Positions 11,951 to 20,120 of a stretch of DNA of 21,820 bases are shown here, piece by piece. The stretch's first letter is position 1. Every line of letters begins with the position of its first letter. The notes beneath the pieces were generated by a model that ran no database searches, was not told where the DNA came from, and saw only the letters and a list, made by a program, of their open reading frames with translations. The translations under genes were made by a program, and so were the position numbers. Source of the DNA: JAKSPM01 sp964450645 (GTDB taxonomy: Bacteria; Bacillota; Clostridia; Oscillospirales; Oscillospiraceae); contig CAYVEB010000026.1 of the NCBI GenBank assembly GCA_964450645.1, positions 1 through 21,820 on the forward strand. Direction: 5' to 3'.

Positions 11951-13309
11951 TCATTGATGAATTAAATTTTCTCCGGCCTTATAGATATCGCCCGCGCCGA
12001 CGGTGAGGATTACGTCGCCCGGCCTTGCAGTTGCGCGCAGGTAGTCCGACACTTCCGGCAGCGTTTCAAAATAGACCGCTCCTGGAATCTGCTCGGCCAG
12101 ATCCTTGGACGAAACGCCCACCGTATTGGACTCTCTGGCGGCGTATATCTCCGCCAGAACGACCTGGTCGACCGTCTTTAATTCCCGTACAAAGTCCCAA
12201 AAGAGCGCTTTCGTGCGGGTGTAGGTGTGAGGCTGGAAGGCGAGTACCACACGATGGTAGCCCATGCAGGACACCGCCTGGATCAAAGCGTGCAGCTCGC
12301 CGGGGTGATGGGCATAGTCGTCATAGATGTCCGCCCCGTTGCACGAACCCTTGTATTCCAGACGCCTGGCCGCGCCGCTGAACGAGTCCAGGCCGCGCTG
12401 CACGGATTGGCCGTCCACATCCATTACATGGGCCGCAGCGGCGGTTGCCATGGCGTTGTAGACGTTGTGATGCCCATAGACATGCAGGTCGATATGGCAA
12501 TAAAACTGATCGTGGTAATAGACGTCGAAGTGCTGCTCGTCCGCGCTCAGGTTTTTGCAGCGGTAGTCGGTCTCCTCTGACAGGCCAAAGGTCCGATAGG
12601 ACAGGCCTTCCAGCGCCTTTAAGGTATTTTTGTCGTCGCCATTGGCGAGGATAAAGCCGCCGGGCGGAACCAACTGGGCAAATTTACGAAAAGACGCTTG
12701 AATGTCCGCCAGATCCTTGAAAAAGTCCAGATGATCTTCTTCGATGTTATTAATTATGGCAACAGTCGGAAAGAAGTTTAAAAAGCTGTTGCAGTATTCG
12801 CAGCTCTCCATAATGATCGTGTCCCCGTGGCCCACCCGGTGGCCCGCGTGGAGCAGGGGAAGGGTGCCGCCGATCATCACAGTGGGGTCGCGCTGCGCTT
12901 CCATAAATACGTGGGTAATCATCGACGCGGTTGTCGTCTTTCCATGGGTGCCGGAGATACAAATTGCGTTTTTGTAGCCGCGCATTATGACGCCCCATGC
13001 CTGCGCCCGTTCATAGACAGGAATGCCCTTTGCTCTGGCGGCGGCAATTTCCGGGTTGTCATTGTGTGCGGCGGCGGTGCGGATGATACAATCCACACCG
13101 TCCACATGTTTGGCGTTATGCCCTATATAAACTTTGATCCCGTGAGCGATAAGATCGTCAGTGGAGACCGATGAGTTCATATCCGACCCGGTGATCTCAA
13201 TGCCCATACCACGCAGAACCAGTCCCAACGGGCGCATGGATACGCCGCCGATGCCGATGAGATGAATCCGCTTTCCGGGCACAAGGTAATCTTCAATGGT
13301 TTTATTCAT
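11951..13309 (-). CDS. murC: UDP-N-acetylmuramate--L-alanine ligase
   Basis: This cytoplasmic ATP-dependent Mur ligase adds the first amino acid (L-Ala) to UDP-MurNAc in peptidoglycan precursor synthesis. The 452-aa protein has the usual three domains. The N-terminal UDP-MurNAc-binding Rossmann motif is HLIGIGGVSM (residues 16-25). The ATP-binding P-loop is SGTHGKTTT (119-127), with the Mg/substrate acidic motif ESCEY (168-172) and the NIEEDHLDFF block. The C-terminal signature is YDDYAHHP (329-336). The SMRPLG continuation of the first motif differs from the usual GMSGLA. AGGAG lies six bases before ATG 13309. It is transcribed alone from the promoter at 13360-13388. Confidence 0.96.
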   Translation of the reverse strand: MNKTIEDYLVPGKRIHLIGIGGVSMRPLGLVLRGMGIEITGSDMNSSVSTDDLIAHGIKVYIGHNAKHVDGVDCIIRTAAAHNDNPEIAAARAKGIPVYERAQAWGVIMRGYKNAICISGTHGKTTTASMITHVFMEAQRDPTVMIGGTLPLLHAGHRVGHGDTIIMESCEYCNSFLNFFPTVAIINNIEEDHLDFFKDLADIQASFRKFAQLVPPGGFILANGDDKNTLKALEGLSYRTFGLSEETDYRCKNLSADEQHFDVYYHDQFYCHIDLHVYGHHNVYNAMATAAAAHVMDVDGQSVQRGLDSFSGAARRLEYKGSCNGADIYDDYAHHPGELHALIQAVSCMGYHRVVLAFQPHTYTRTKALFWDFVRELKTVDQVVLAEIYAARESNTVGVSSKDLAEQIPGAVYFETLPEVSDYLRATARPGDVILTVGAGDIYKAGENLIHQ

Positions 13310-13359
13310 ATACGACTCCTATGAACCAAATTTCGCCATTTGGCAAAAAAGCTGCATTC

Positions 13360-13388
13360 ATTATAATACGCCTATGGCAAAATAGCAA
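13360..13388 (-). promoter_or_regulatory. Promoter of murC
   Basis: TTGCTA (-35, 13383-13388) and a perfect TATAAT (-10, 13360-13365) are spaced by 17 bp on the minus strand. The short leader contains a CCAAAT/ATTTGG hairpin (about 13325-13343) just upstream of the ribosome site. Confidence 0.75.
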
Positions 13389-13669
13389 GGGATTATTTGA
13401 CAAAGCTAGTATATGCAATTCCGCGCGCAGAAATGTTTGCCAATGTTCGCTTTTTCGGGAAGGCGGTCGGAGGAATCCGCCCAAATGGCCCGACCTGTAT
13501 TTCAGCGGCATCACAATCCGGTTCTTTGTCCGCGGAGCGCCGTCAGGGAAGATGCGCTCACGCCAAAATGAGGAGCCGCGCCGCGGCAAGGCACAATGTT
13601 TTAAAGCAAAGCCCGGTGGAGCAGGTTCGATTTGGAGCGTAATGAAAAGCTTTTGTTTTGTAACACATG
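13389..13669. other. Gene-free stretch between EF-G-like gene and murC promoter
   Basis: No gene is recognised on either strand. The main structure is at 13463-13495, where GGTCGG (13465-13470) pairs with CCGACC (13490-13495) and an overlapping GGCGG (13463-13467) can instead pair with CCGCC (13477-13481), giving two mutually exclusive helices. The GCGGTCGGA and CCCGACC words also occur in the same order at 1684-1730. Confidence 0.4.
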
Positions 13670-13704
13670 AAAGCGCACCGCAAAAGGATTCTGCGGTGCG
13701 CTGG
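13670..13704 (-). terminator. Terminator of the EF-G-like gene
   Basis: GCGCACCGCA (13692-13701 on the minus strand) pairs perfectly over 10 bp with TGCGGTGCGC (13673-13682), followed by TTTCATG. The hairpin begins nine bases after the stop codon. The stem is strong and the U-tract short. Confidence 0.65.
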
Positions 13705-13710
13705 TTGTAC

Positions 13711-15774
13711 TTATTCGTCTTCGGCTTCCTTGGCGTCTTCGATGATCTTCGCCTGGTTCATCTGCGGAACTTCCTCATAGCGGACATAGCGCATGGAATA
13801 AGAACCGCGGCCCTGGGTCATGGAGCGCAAGTCGATGGCGTAGGAACTCATCTCACCCATGGGAACCTCGGCTTCCACAATCTGCCAGCCGGTGTTTTCC
13901 GGGTCGGGGTTCATGCCCATCACACGGCCGCGGCGCTTGTTGAGGTCGCCAATGATGTCGCCCATGTTGGCGTCGGGAAGGCTGACCTTCAGTTCCGCAA
14001 TCGGTTCCAGAAGGGTCGGCGCGGCGGTGGGGAGGCCGTCTTTATAGGCAATCGCGGCGGCGGTTTGGAAGGCCATATCGGAGGAGTCCACGGAGTGGTA
14101 AGAGCCAAAATACAAAGTCGCTTTCAGGAACACCACGGGGTATCCGGCCAAAACACCCTTGTTGATGCAGTTGCGCAGGCCTTTTTCAACGGAAGGAATA
14201 AAGTTCTTCGGGACGCAGCCACCGACGGTCTCGTCCACAAAAATCATATCTTCTGTCTCGGACTGGGGTTCAAAGCGGATATACACGTCGCCAAACTGGC
14301 CGTGGCCACCGGACTGCTTCTTGTGACGGCCGTGTACCTCGACCTTTTTCTTAATTGTCTCGCGATAGGCGATCTTTGCGGGACGCAGGCCGGCTTCCAC
14401 CTTATATTTGGACAGCAGCTTCGCAATAATGACGCTCAAATGGATATCGCAGACGCCGGCAATAATCATTTCCTTTGTTTCCGGATCCGTTCCAAAAGTA
14501 AAGGAGACGTCTTCCTCGTTCAGACGGGTCAGGCCGTTGGCAATCTTGTCCTCCTGACCCTTGGTCTTGGCGTAGATGGCCATGCGGTAGCAAGGCTCCG
14601 CGTATTCCATGGGCTTGATGGTAATCGCCTTGCCGGGCATACACAGGGTATCACCGGTGCGGACAGAGGCCAATTTGGTAAACACGCCGATGTCGCCGCA
14701 GCAGACCTTGGATGTTTTTGTGTTTTCCTTGCCCTTGGCAAAAAACATATTGCCCAGCTTTTCGTTGTCGCCGGTGCGGGCATTGATGACGGTCAGGGTA
14801 TCTTCCATATCGCCTGAGATAACCTTAAAATAAGAGTTCTTGCCATACTGGTCAGCGATGGTGTTGAACACAAAGGCCATGGGGCTGCCAGTGGGATCCA
14901 GCGCGACTTCGGATTCGTTGCCGTCTTCATCCACCGCGATCATGGGTTTCCCCTCGGCAGGGTTGGGCGTGAACTTGACCAGTGCGTTCAGCAGAGCCGG
15001 CGTGCCAAGGCCCGTCATGGCACAGCCGCAGAACACAGGGGTGATGACCCGCTCTCTCAGGCCCGTGCGGATGCCGGATTCCAGTTCCTCAGGGGTAAAG
15101 GGTTCTTCCATGAAAAACTTTTCCATGAGCGCCTCGTCCGTCTCGGCAACCTGCTCATTGAGCTCCATCATATATTCTTCAATCTGTTCCTCGGCTTCCC
15201 CCGTCAGAGGAACTTCCTTGCCGCTGGCGTCGTAGGCTTTCTTCTCAATCAGGTCTACCACAGCCACGGGCGTTTCGCCGTCCAGAATCGGGAAGGTAAA
15301 GGGAATGACCGATGTGCCGAAAGTATCGCGCAGGGACTGGAGCGTACCAAAGAAGTTGGCGTGCTCTTCGTCCAGCTTGGAAACGTAGAACATCGCGGGC
15401 AGGCCGGCCTTTTCCAGGGACTTCCAGCCCTTTTCGGTGCCGACCACGATGCCGGATTTTGCACTCAGGCAAATCAGGCCGGAGTCAGCCACGCGCAGAG
15501 ACTGCACGACTTCTCCGGCAAAGTCAAAATAGCCGGGGTTGTCAAGCACGTTGAGCTTGCACTTGTTGTATTCCACGGGGATGAGCGAGGTCTTGATCGA
15601 ATACTGGCGCTTCTTTTCTTCTTCATCAAAATCAGAAACGGTGGTGCCGTCGGTGCGCTTGCCCAAACGGCTGATCGCCTTGGTGGTAAAGAGCATGCTT
15701 TCACACAGGGCGGACTTGCCGTCGCCGCCATGACCGAGCAGGCAGAGGTTGCGAATATCCTTAACAGTATACAT
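13711..15774 (-). CDS. EF-G-like translational GTPase paralogue
   Basis: This ribosome-associated GTPase related to elongation factor G is 687 aa from ATG 15774 (AGGAG seven bases upstream). It has the five-domain EF-G layout: G domain at the N-terminus, a domain IV block with HKKQSGGHGQFGDV, VPKNFIPSVEKGL and GSYHSVDSSDMAF, and domain V with DANMGDIIGDLNKRRGRV. Its G motifs diverge from canonical EF-G: P-loop GHGGDGKS (14-21) instead of AHxDxGKTT, DNPGYF (78-83) instead of DTPGHV with loss of the catalytic His, and SKLD (132-135) instead of NKMD. These resemble the EF-G-2/FusA2-type clade rather than the main factor, which normally sits with rpsL-rpsG-tuf. It is monocistronic. The exact role is unknown. 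Confidence 0.9.
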   Translation of the reverse strand: MYTVKDIRNLCLLGHGGDGKSALCESMLFTTKAISRLGKRTDGTTVSDFDEEEKKRQYSIKTSLIPVEYNKCKLNVLDNPGYFDFAGEVVQSLRVADSGLICLSAKSGIVVGTEKGWKSLEKAGLPAMFYVSKLDEEHANFFGTLQSLRDTFGTSVIPFTFPILDGETPVAVVDLIEKKAYDASGKEVPLTGEAEEQIEEYMMELNEQVAETDEALMEKFFMEEPFTPEELESGIRTGLRERVITPVFCGCAMTGLGTPALLNALVKFTPNPAEGKPMIAVDEDGNESEVALDPTGSPMAFVFNTIADQYGKNSYFKVISGDMEDTLTVINARTGDNEKLGNMFFAKGKENTKTSKVCCGDIGVFTKLASVRTGDTLCMPGKAITIKPMEYAEPCYRMAIYAKTKGQEDKIANGLTRLNEEDVSFTFGTDPETKEMIIAGVCDIHLSVIIAKLLSKYKVEAGLRPAKIAYRETIKKKVEVHGRHKKQSGGHGQFGDVYIRFEPQSETEDMIFVDETVGGCVPKNFIPSVEKGLRNCINKGVLAGYPVVFLKATLYFGSYHSVDSSDMAFQTAAAIAYKDGLPTAAPTLLEPIAELKVSLPDANMGDIIGDLNKRRGRVMGMNPDPENTGWQIVEAEVPMGEMSSYAIDLRSMTQGRGSYSMRYVRYEEVPQMNQAKIIEDAKEAEDE

Positions 15775-15830
15775 GTATTTTCTCCTTTCGTGGCGCAGCC
15801 AAGCGTTTGTTATCAGCCACAATTAGTACT

Positions 15831-15859
15831 ATTATAACGGAAACTGCGCTATATTGCAA
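15831..15859 (-). promoter_or_regulatory. Promoter of the EF-G-like gene
   Basis: On the minus strand, TTGCAA (-35, 15854-15859) and perfect TATAAT (-10, 15831-15836) boxes have a 17-bp spacer, about 57 bases upstream of the start. It is located in the gap after the zinc-ribbon/SH3 gene, so the EF-G-like gene has its own transcription start. Confidence 0.75.
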
Positions 15860-15902
15860 TGGGATTTATAAAATTTTCCAAAATTTCTCCAAGGCTTTGC
15901 CG

Positions 15903-17402
15903 CTATTTCGTCAAATACTTGCTGTTCACGTAGCCATATTGATCCAAGGTCGGCGCATAGACGTACCAATAACCATTGGTGGCGGTGCTGATAAAGACTA
16001 CGGGCTCGCCATTGTGGATCTCACCGATTTCATTGCTGGCGTCGTAGGTGCAGGCGGTGCGCAGCGCCAAGTAGTATGTGACGTCGGTGACGTAATAGGT
16101 GTTTTCCAAGTCGCTGGAGTTGGACGCGGCGGGGGGATCCGGGCTGAGATACTCGCCGTTGGCATAGCCGTACATGCCGAGCATGTCGGAGTAGACATAC
16201 CAGTATTGTCCCCCCTGGCTAATGACTTTCACTGTCTCGCCGTTGTGCATCTTCCCCAGCTCGTTGTTGGGGTCATAGGCCTGCTCGTCTCGCAAGGCCA
16301 GATAGATCGCGACGTCGACAACATAGTAGGTGCCCAGGTTGTCCGCCGGGGGATCGCCGGGGCCAAACCGCAATTCCTCTGCCGGACGCTCGGTGGAAAG
16401 ACCGGCAGAGAGCACATAACCATAAGCCTCCTGCGCCGATACGTACCAGTACGCGCCTGCGGGTTTGGAGAGCACCGTGACCGTGTCCCCGGCGGACAGG
16501 CTGCGTCCAATCTTGGAGTGTTCCGCGTCTAAGAACAAATCCAAAGGCGCCGCTTCGCGCGTGACGTAGTATTCGCTCGGCGCGGTGACGGCGGAGGTGC
16601 TGGAGGTCAGATAGTCCCTGCGGACATAGCCATAAAGCTCTTGATCATAGCAGTAGACGTACCAGAAAGCGGTATCGTCGGTGCGGATCAAGCCCAGCTC
16701 GGTACCGTTTTGCAGACTGGCCAGCAGCTGGCCGCCGTTTTCACCCGGTTCCGTGCGCAGACTGAGACCGTCTTCCGTGCCGGTAGCGTAGTAACGATCC
16801 AAGTTTTCCAGATCGGGCGTATCGGGGCCGGCTGTTTCGGATTCCTGGGTGGCGCCTGAGGCGTCGGGATCCGAGGCGTCGGGGTCCGAAGTGCCGGGAT
16901 CCGAAGTGTCGGGGTGATAGAGCGTGCCGGATGGATCCTCCAAATCGCCGCCGCGGCCGCGCAGGACAAAAACGGCGACGGTTGCTACCACCAGCGCAAT
17001 CGCCAGGATGATAACAACGCTTAAAATAATGGCGTTCATCTTATCCTTATTGGGCGTTGGTTCCGGCTTTGGCGCGTATGCCCGCTTTTGCGCGGCTGCG
17101 GAGCGCTGGGGCGCGGCGGAACGGGGCGGCTGTACGGCGGTACCGGCGGGACGCTGAGACTGCGCAGCAGACCATTGGGAGGCGGATTGCCGGTATGTGG
17201 ACGGCTGCGGGGCGCTCTTGGGCCGGAAATCCGCGCCGGCTTCCTGTGCCGCGGACAACTGGGGCGCAGGCGATGGCGGAGCGGCATCAGACAGGTCGTC
17301 GTGCAGTGTGCGCGGCGCGGCAGGCGTCAACGGTGTGCCGCAGCTGCGGCAGAATTTTGCCACATCTACATTTTGGTGTCCACATTTTGGGCATATATAC
17401 AT
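15903..17402 (-). CDS. Zinc-ribbon, single-pass membrane protein with four SH3b-like repeats
   Basis: This is a predicted membrane-anchored protein of unknown function, 499 aa. Residues 2-22 form a zinc ribbon with C4/C7 and C18/C21 (two C-x2-C pairs). Residues 30-120 are Ala/Pro/Ser/Gln-rich and probably disordered. A transmembrane helix spans about 123-148. A Ser/Asp/Pro spacer with five-residue repeats (165-183) leads to four SH3b-like repeats at about 203-266, 277-336, 358-420 and 436-498, each ending in a YWYVYxxxxxxYGYVxxxYL-type pattern. With the ribbon inside and the repeats outside, the SH3 domains could bind peptidoglycan or an envelope ligand. AAGGAG lies nine bases before the ATG. 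It is the last gene of the rlmB operon, 39 bases after the pseudo-ATPase gene. Confidence 0.85.
   Translation of the reverse strand: MYICPKCGHQNVDVAKFCRSCGTPLTPAAPRTLHDDLSDAAPPSPAPQLSAAQEAGADFRPKSAPQPSTYRQSASQWSAAQSQRPAGTAVQPPRSAAPQRSAAAQKRAYAPKPEPTPNKDKMNAIILSVVIILAIALVVATVAVFVLRGRGGDLEDPSGTLYHPDTSDPGTSDPDASDPDASGATQESETAGPDTPDLENLDRYYATGTEDGLSLRTEPGENGGQLLASLQNGTELGLIRTDDTAFWYVYCYDQELYGYVRRDYLTSSTSAVTAPSEYYVTREAAPLDLFLDAEHSKIGRSLSAGDTVTVLSKPAGAYWYVSAQEAYGYVLSAGLSTERPAEELRFGPGDPPADNLGTYYVVDVAIYLALRDEQAYDPNNELGKMHNGETVKVISQGGQYWYVYSDMLGMYGYANGEYLSPDPPAASNSSDLENTYYVTDVTYYLALRTACTYDASNEIGEIHNGEPVVFISTATNGYWYVYAPTLDQYGYVNSKYLTK
16861..16920 (-). repeat. 15-bp tandem repeat encoding a five-residue linker unit
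   Basis: Four consecutive 15-bp units (16861-16875, 16876-16890, 16891-16905, 16906-16920; the last diverges) encode the linker pattern (D/G)(T/A)SDP between the membrane helix and the SH3b repeats. On the plus strand the units read approximately GCGTCGGGATCCGAG. Copy number is likely to vary between strains by slippage. Confidence 0.75.
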
Positions 17403-17441
17403 GAAAAAGCACTCCTTTGCAGATGAAGTTGCATTGACAAA

Positions 17442-20120
17442 TCAGACGCGTTTGGTCCAGCGGGACAGCAAAAGCCCCGGTAGGGCCCATATGAGCGTAA
17501 AAAGCAACAGATTAAACACTGAAGCCGTCGCCATCGCGTCGAGCCACAGCAGCAGCGCCATCAACATGAGTCCCGCGATTCCCGCGAGCAAATCCACAGC
17601 GGTACCAAATTGAACGCAAGTTCGCAAGACACGCCCGCCGCAGATCGTGTGTGCAAAGGCTGCGAAATCGTCCTTCCGGAGCAGCGCGCCCTGCTCGCCC
17701 TGGGCTTCCATATTCTGCCGGGACAGGCGCAGACGCTCCTTGACCGGCGGGTAGGTCAGCTTTTCCGCGGGGACGCGGTAGCGCTCCTGGAGGTATTCGG
17801 GCGTGAGCAGAAAATCCCTCGTCGCCAGAACAGTTTCAAAATGCCCGTTCGCGACAATCGCCTGCAGGCCGCCAGCGGCCGAGGCGCTCGGCTTATATTT
17901 CATGGCGAATACGCAGGCCAGCTCACCGTTGATGGACATGTATACCGCCTGACGAACCTTCATACCGGCCGCCATATGGACGCCCATACTGTTCATAAAC
18001 CGAAGTGAACCCATCAACACAACGTCGTCAAGTACCTCCGCGCCAACGCCACCGCCCTCGTAATAACGGTACATACTCACCGGATAGTGGCGGCAGCGCT
18101 GTTCATTGCGCAATTCTTCAAAGATCGGGGCCAGGGTGCTGCCGCAGGCGTCCGTCACGGCGGCGGCGTAGGAAATCACGCGGCCCATCGGGTGCCCGCT
18201 GTACAGTTTCACGCCGTTGAGCGAGATGTTCGCAACGGGGAAGATATCCTCGTCGCGCAGCAGCAGGATGTGTGGACCGCTGAAAATGCGCACGCCGAAC
18301 CATCCGCACACGGCGCTGCCGGATTTTGCCAGACGCTTGGCCAAAAGCCGGAACGGATGCGTGTAGCTGATAAATCCGCACAGCGGAATCGCACCCATCA
18401 GCAGGATCATCCACGCCTGCGTAAACGGCTGTTTCCCCGTACTGGACAGATACAGCGCAAAGCCGAAAGAAGCGGCCAGCGCCAGCGGCGCGTAGATTTG
18501 CATCGCGCGGGTGGTCAGATCGGGCTGATCCATCTGCTGGAGGAACTGCTGCACATCGCCTTTGCCGCGGAACAGGCCGCTTTTTCCGTTCCAGACATCT
18601 GTGATCTCTTGCACAGATCTGGGATCTTCCGCGTTTTGCAGGGCGGACAGGGTATGCAGGCGGCCCAAATATCCGTCAGACAGGCCCCACAGGGCAAATG
18701 TGAGTTCCAATGCGCCGATTGCGCAGTATGGCATCCGACCTTGGGACACAGATGCGATTGCATCAATGCCGATGAGCACCGTGGAGACGCCGCAAAGCGT
18801 CTCCAGTCCGATGCGCAGACGGAACAACTGTTCAAACCCGCGCACCAAAATGTTATAGGCCAGCAAAACGCACAATACCCACAGGAGGATGCTGATCGTG
18901 GCCGCTAGGTTCCCCTTTTCCAGCGCCGGAATCCAACTGAGATTGCATTCCTGATAAATTACCAGTGCAATTTCCGCCAGGGATAAGAGCAGGCATATGA
19001 CCAGCCGCAGGCGGGAACTCCCCAGGCGCTGCGCACATTCCCGGCGCAGCGCCTGCGCGCTGCGCACACGCACCGATACTGGCGCTTTTGCCTTTTTAAT
19101 TTTCGGCGGTTTCGCCGCCGCCTTTTGGGGCGGTGTGCGCGTTTGCGGGGCCGCCTGGGGTTCCGCGACGTTCTGCGCGGTGGCCGATAGGGGAGAGGTC
19201 GCCGCTTTCTTGGGCAAAGGTGCGGCGGCATCGGGCGCGGTGGCTCCTGCAAAAGCGGCCGCGCCAGGCGGAGCGGGGGGCGCGGTCTTCACAGTCTGCC
19301 GCGCGGCTTCCTGATCTGCGTCAGGCGATGCCTTGGCCGGATTCCCTGTTGGGGCGGATTTTTGCCGTGGGACCTCGACCGCCGAGGTCGCTTTTTCCCG
19401 GAAAGTCGCGGGAGCGTCCTTTTTATGGGGCTTTGCGGCGGGGCTTTTCGCCTCTGCATCCAGTGGTGAGGTGCTGGCGTTTTGCGTCGGCTGCCGCGCT
19501 TGCGTGGACTGCCGCGTGCGCGCAAGCGCTTTTTCCGGTTTATAAGCAGTCGCCGCTTTGCCCGCATTCGCTGCGGACGCCACTGTCTCTTCTATTTTGT
19601 TAAAGGACGCCGCTGTTTTTTCGGTTCTGGTAGAAGCGCCGGCTGTTTTTTCCGCTTTGTCAGAAGGCGCGGATTTTTCCGCATGGACAGAAGGCACCGT
19701 CATCTTGGCCTCTTGCCGCTTCCGCGGCTTTGGCTTGGGCGCAGAGGCAAGGAGTAGGTCAATCTCATCCGGCTCGATTGCGGGCGGCGTGGCCGGACGG
19801 GGTGGAAGCGGCTTTTGCCGGGGAGATTTCAGCTTTGCGGGGGCAGGAGATGTCTCCACAGCCGCCGCTTCACTCCTGGAAACAGGCGACGTTTCCGCTA
19901 AGGACGGTTCCGTGGCCGGACCGGGGGCCAATTGCGAATCGGCCTGTTTCGAGGGCGGCGCTTGTGCGGCCATGTCCGGCGGAGACTTGGCCGGAGCGGT
20001 AGATTCCGCCGGAGCCGGGTTTGAGCCGAATTCACGCAGAATGTCTTCCAGCGTGAATGTCTCCTCCGGCTCCGGAGCCAAGGGCACAGGCGTTTTACGC
20101 TTTTTCCAATTCATTTTCAT
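17442..20120 (-). CDS. Degenerate P1B-type ATPase-like membrane protein with disordered N-terminus
   Basis: This 892-aa protein is not a standard transporter. Residues 1-350 are Ala/Pro/Lys/Thr-rich and low complexity, with a loose repeat of units ending AEKSA/AEKTA/TEKTA (146-180). Membrane segments follow at about 371-390, 406-425, 440-458, 465-481, 540-560, 568-586, 842-860 and 865-886, in the 4+2+2 order of P1B metal ATPases. Residual domain signatures are GGGVGAEVLDDVVLMGS (689-705; P-ATPase N-domain pattern), VYMSINGELACVF (726-738) and VLATRD (764-769; where TGDN is expected). The DKTGT motif is replaced around 622-628 by RDEDIFP, the CPC membrane motif by IPLCGF, and GDGxND is absent, so pumping seems impossible. 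ATG 20120 overlaps the rlmB stop as ATGA; GGAG is three bases away, and a second in-frame ATG at 20114 is nine bases away. Confidence 0.8.
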   Translation of the reverse strand: MKMNWKKRKTPVPLAPEPEETFTLEDILREFGSNPAPAESTAPAKSPPDMAAQAPPSKQADSQLAPGPATEPSLAETSPVSRSEAAAVETSPAPAKLKSPRQKPLPPRPATPPAIEPDEIDLLLASAPKPKPRKRQEAKMTVPSVHAEKSAPSDKAEKTAGASTRTEKTAASFNKIEETVASAANAGKAATAYKPEKALARTRQSTQARQPTQNASTSPLDAEAKSPAAKPHKKDAPATFREKATSAVEVPRQKSAPTGNPAKASPDADQEAARQTVKTAPPAPPGAAAFAGATAPDAAAPLPKKAATSPLSATAQNVAEPQAAPQTRTPPQKAAAKPPKIKKAKAPVSVRVRSAQALRRECAQRLGSSRLRLVICLLLSLAEIALVIYQECNLSWIPALEKGNLAATISILLWVLCVLLAYNILVRGFEQLFRLRIGLETLCGVSTVLIGIDAIASVSQGRMPYCAIGALELTFALWGLSDGYLGRLHTLSALQNAEDPRSVQEITDVWNGKSGLFRGKGDVQQFLQQMDQPDLTTRAMQIYAPLALAASFGFALYLSSTGKQPFTQAWMILLMGAIPLCGFISYTHPFRLLAKRLAKSGSAVCGWFGVRIFSGPHILLLRDEDIFPVANISLNGVKLYSGHPMGRVISYAAAVTDACGSTLAPIFEELRNEQRCRHYPVSMYRYYEGGGVGAEVLDDVVLMGSLRFMNSMGVHMAAGMKVRQAVYMSINGELACVFAMKYKPSASAAGGLQAIVANGHFETVLATRDFLLTPEYLQERYRVPAEKLTYPPVKERLRLSRQNMEAQGEQGALLRKDDFAAFAHTICGGRVLRTCVQFGTAVDLLAGIAGLMLMALLLWLDAMATASVFNLLLFTLIWALPGLLLSRWTKRV

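Noticed and set aside
13321..14817. A 498-codon open frame on the plus strand across the EF-G-like gene
   Set aside because: It is antisense to an unmistakable EF-G family coding sequence, has no ribosome site, and its product shows no domain. Long antisense frames are expected in GC-rich coding DNA.
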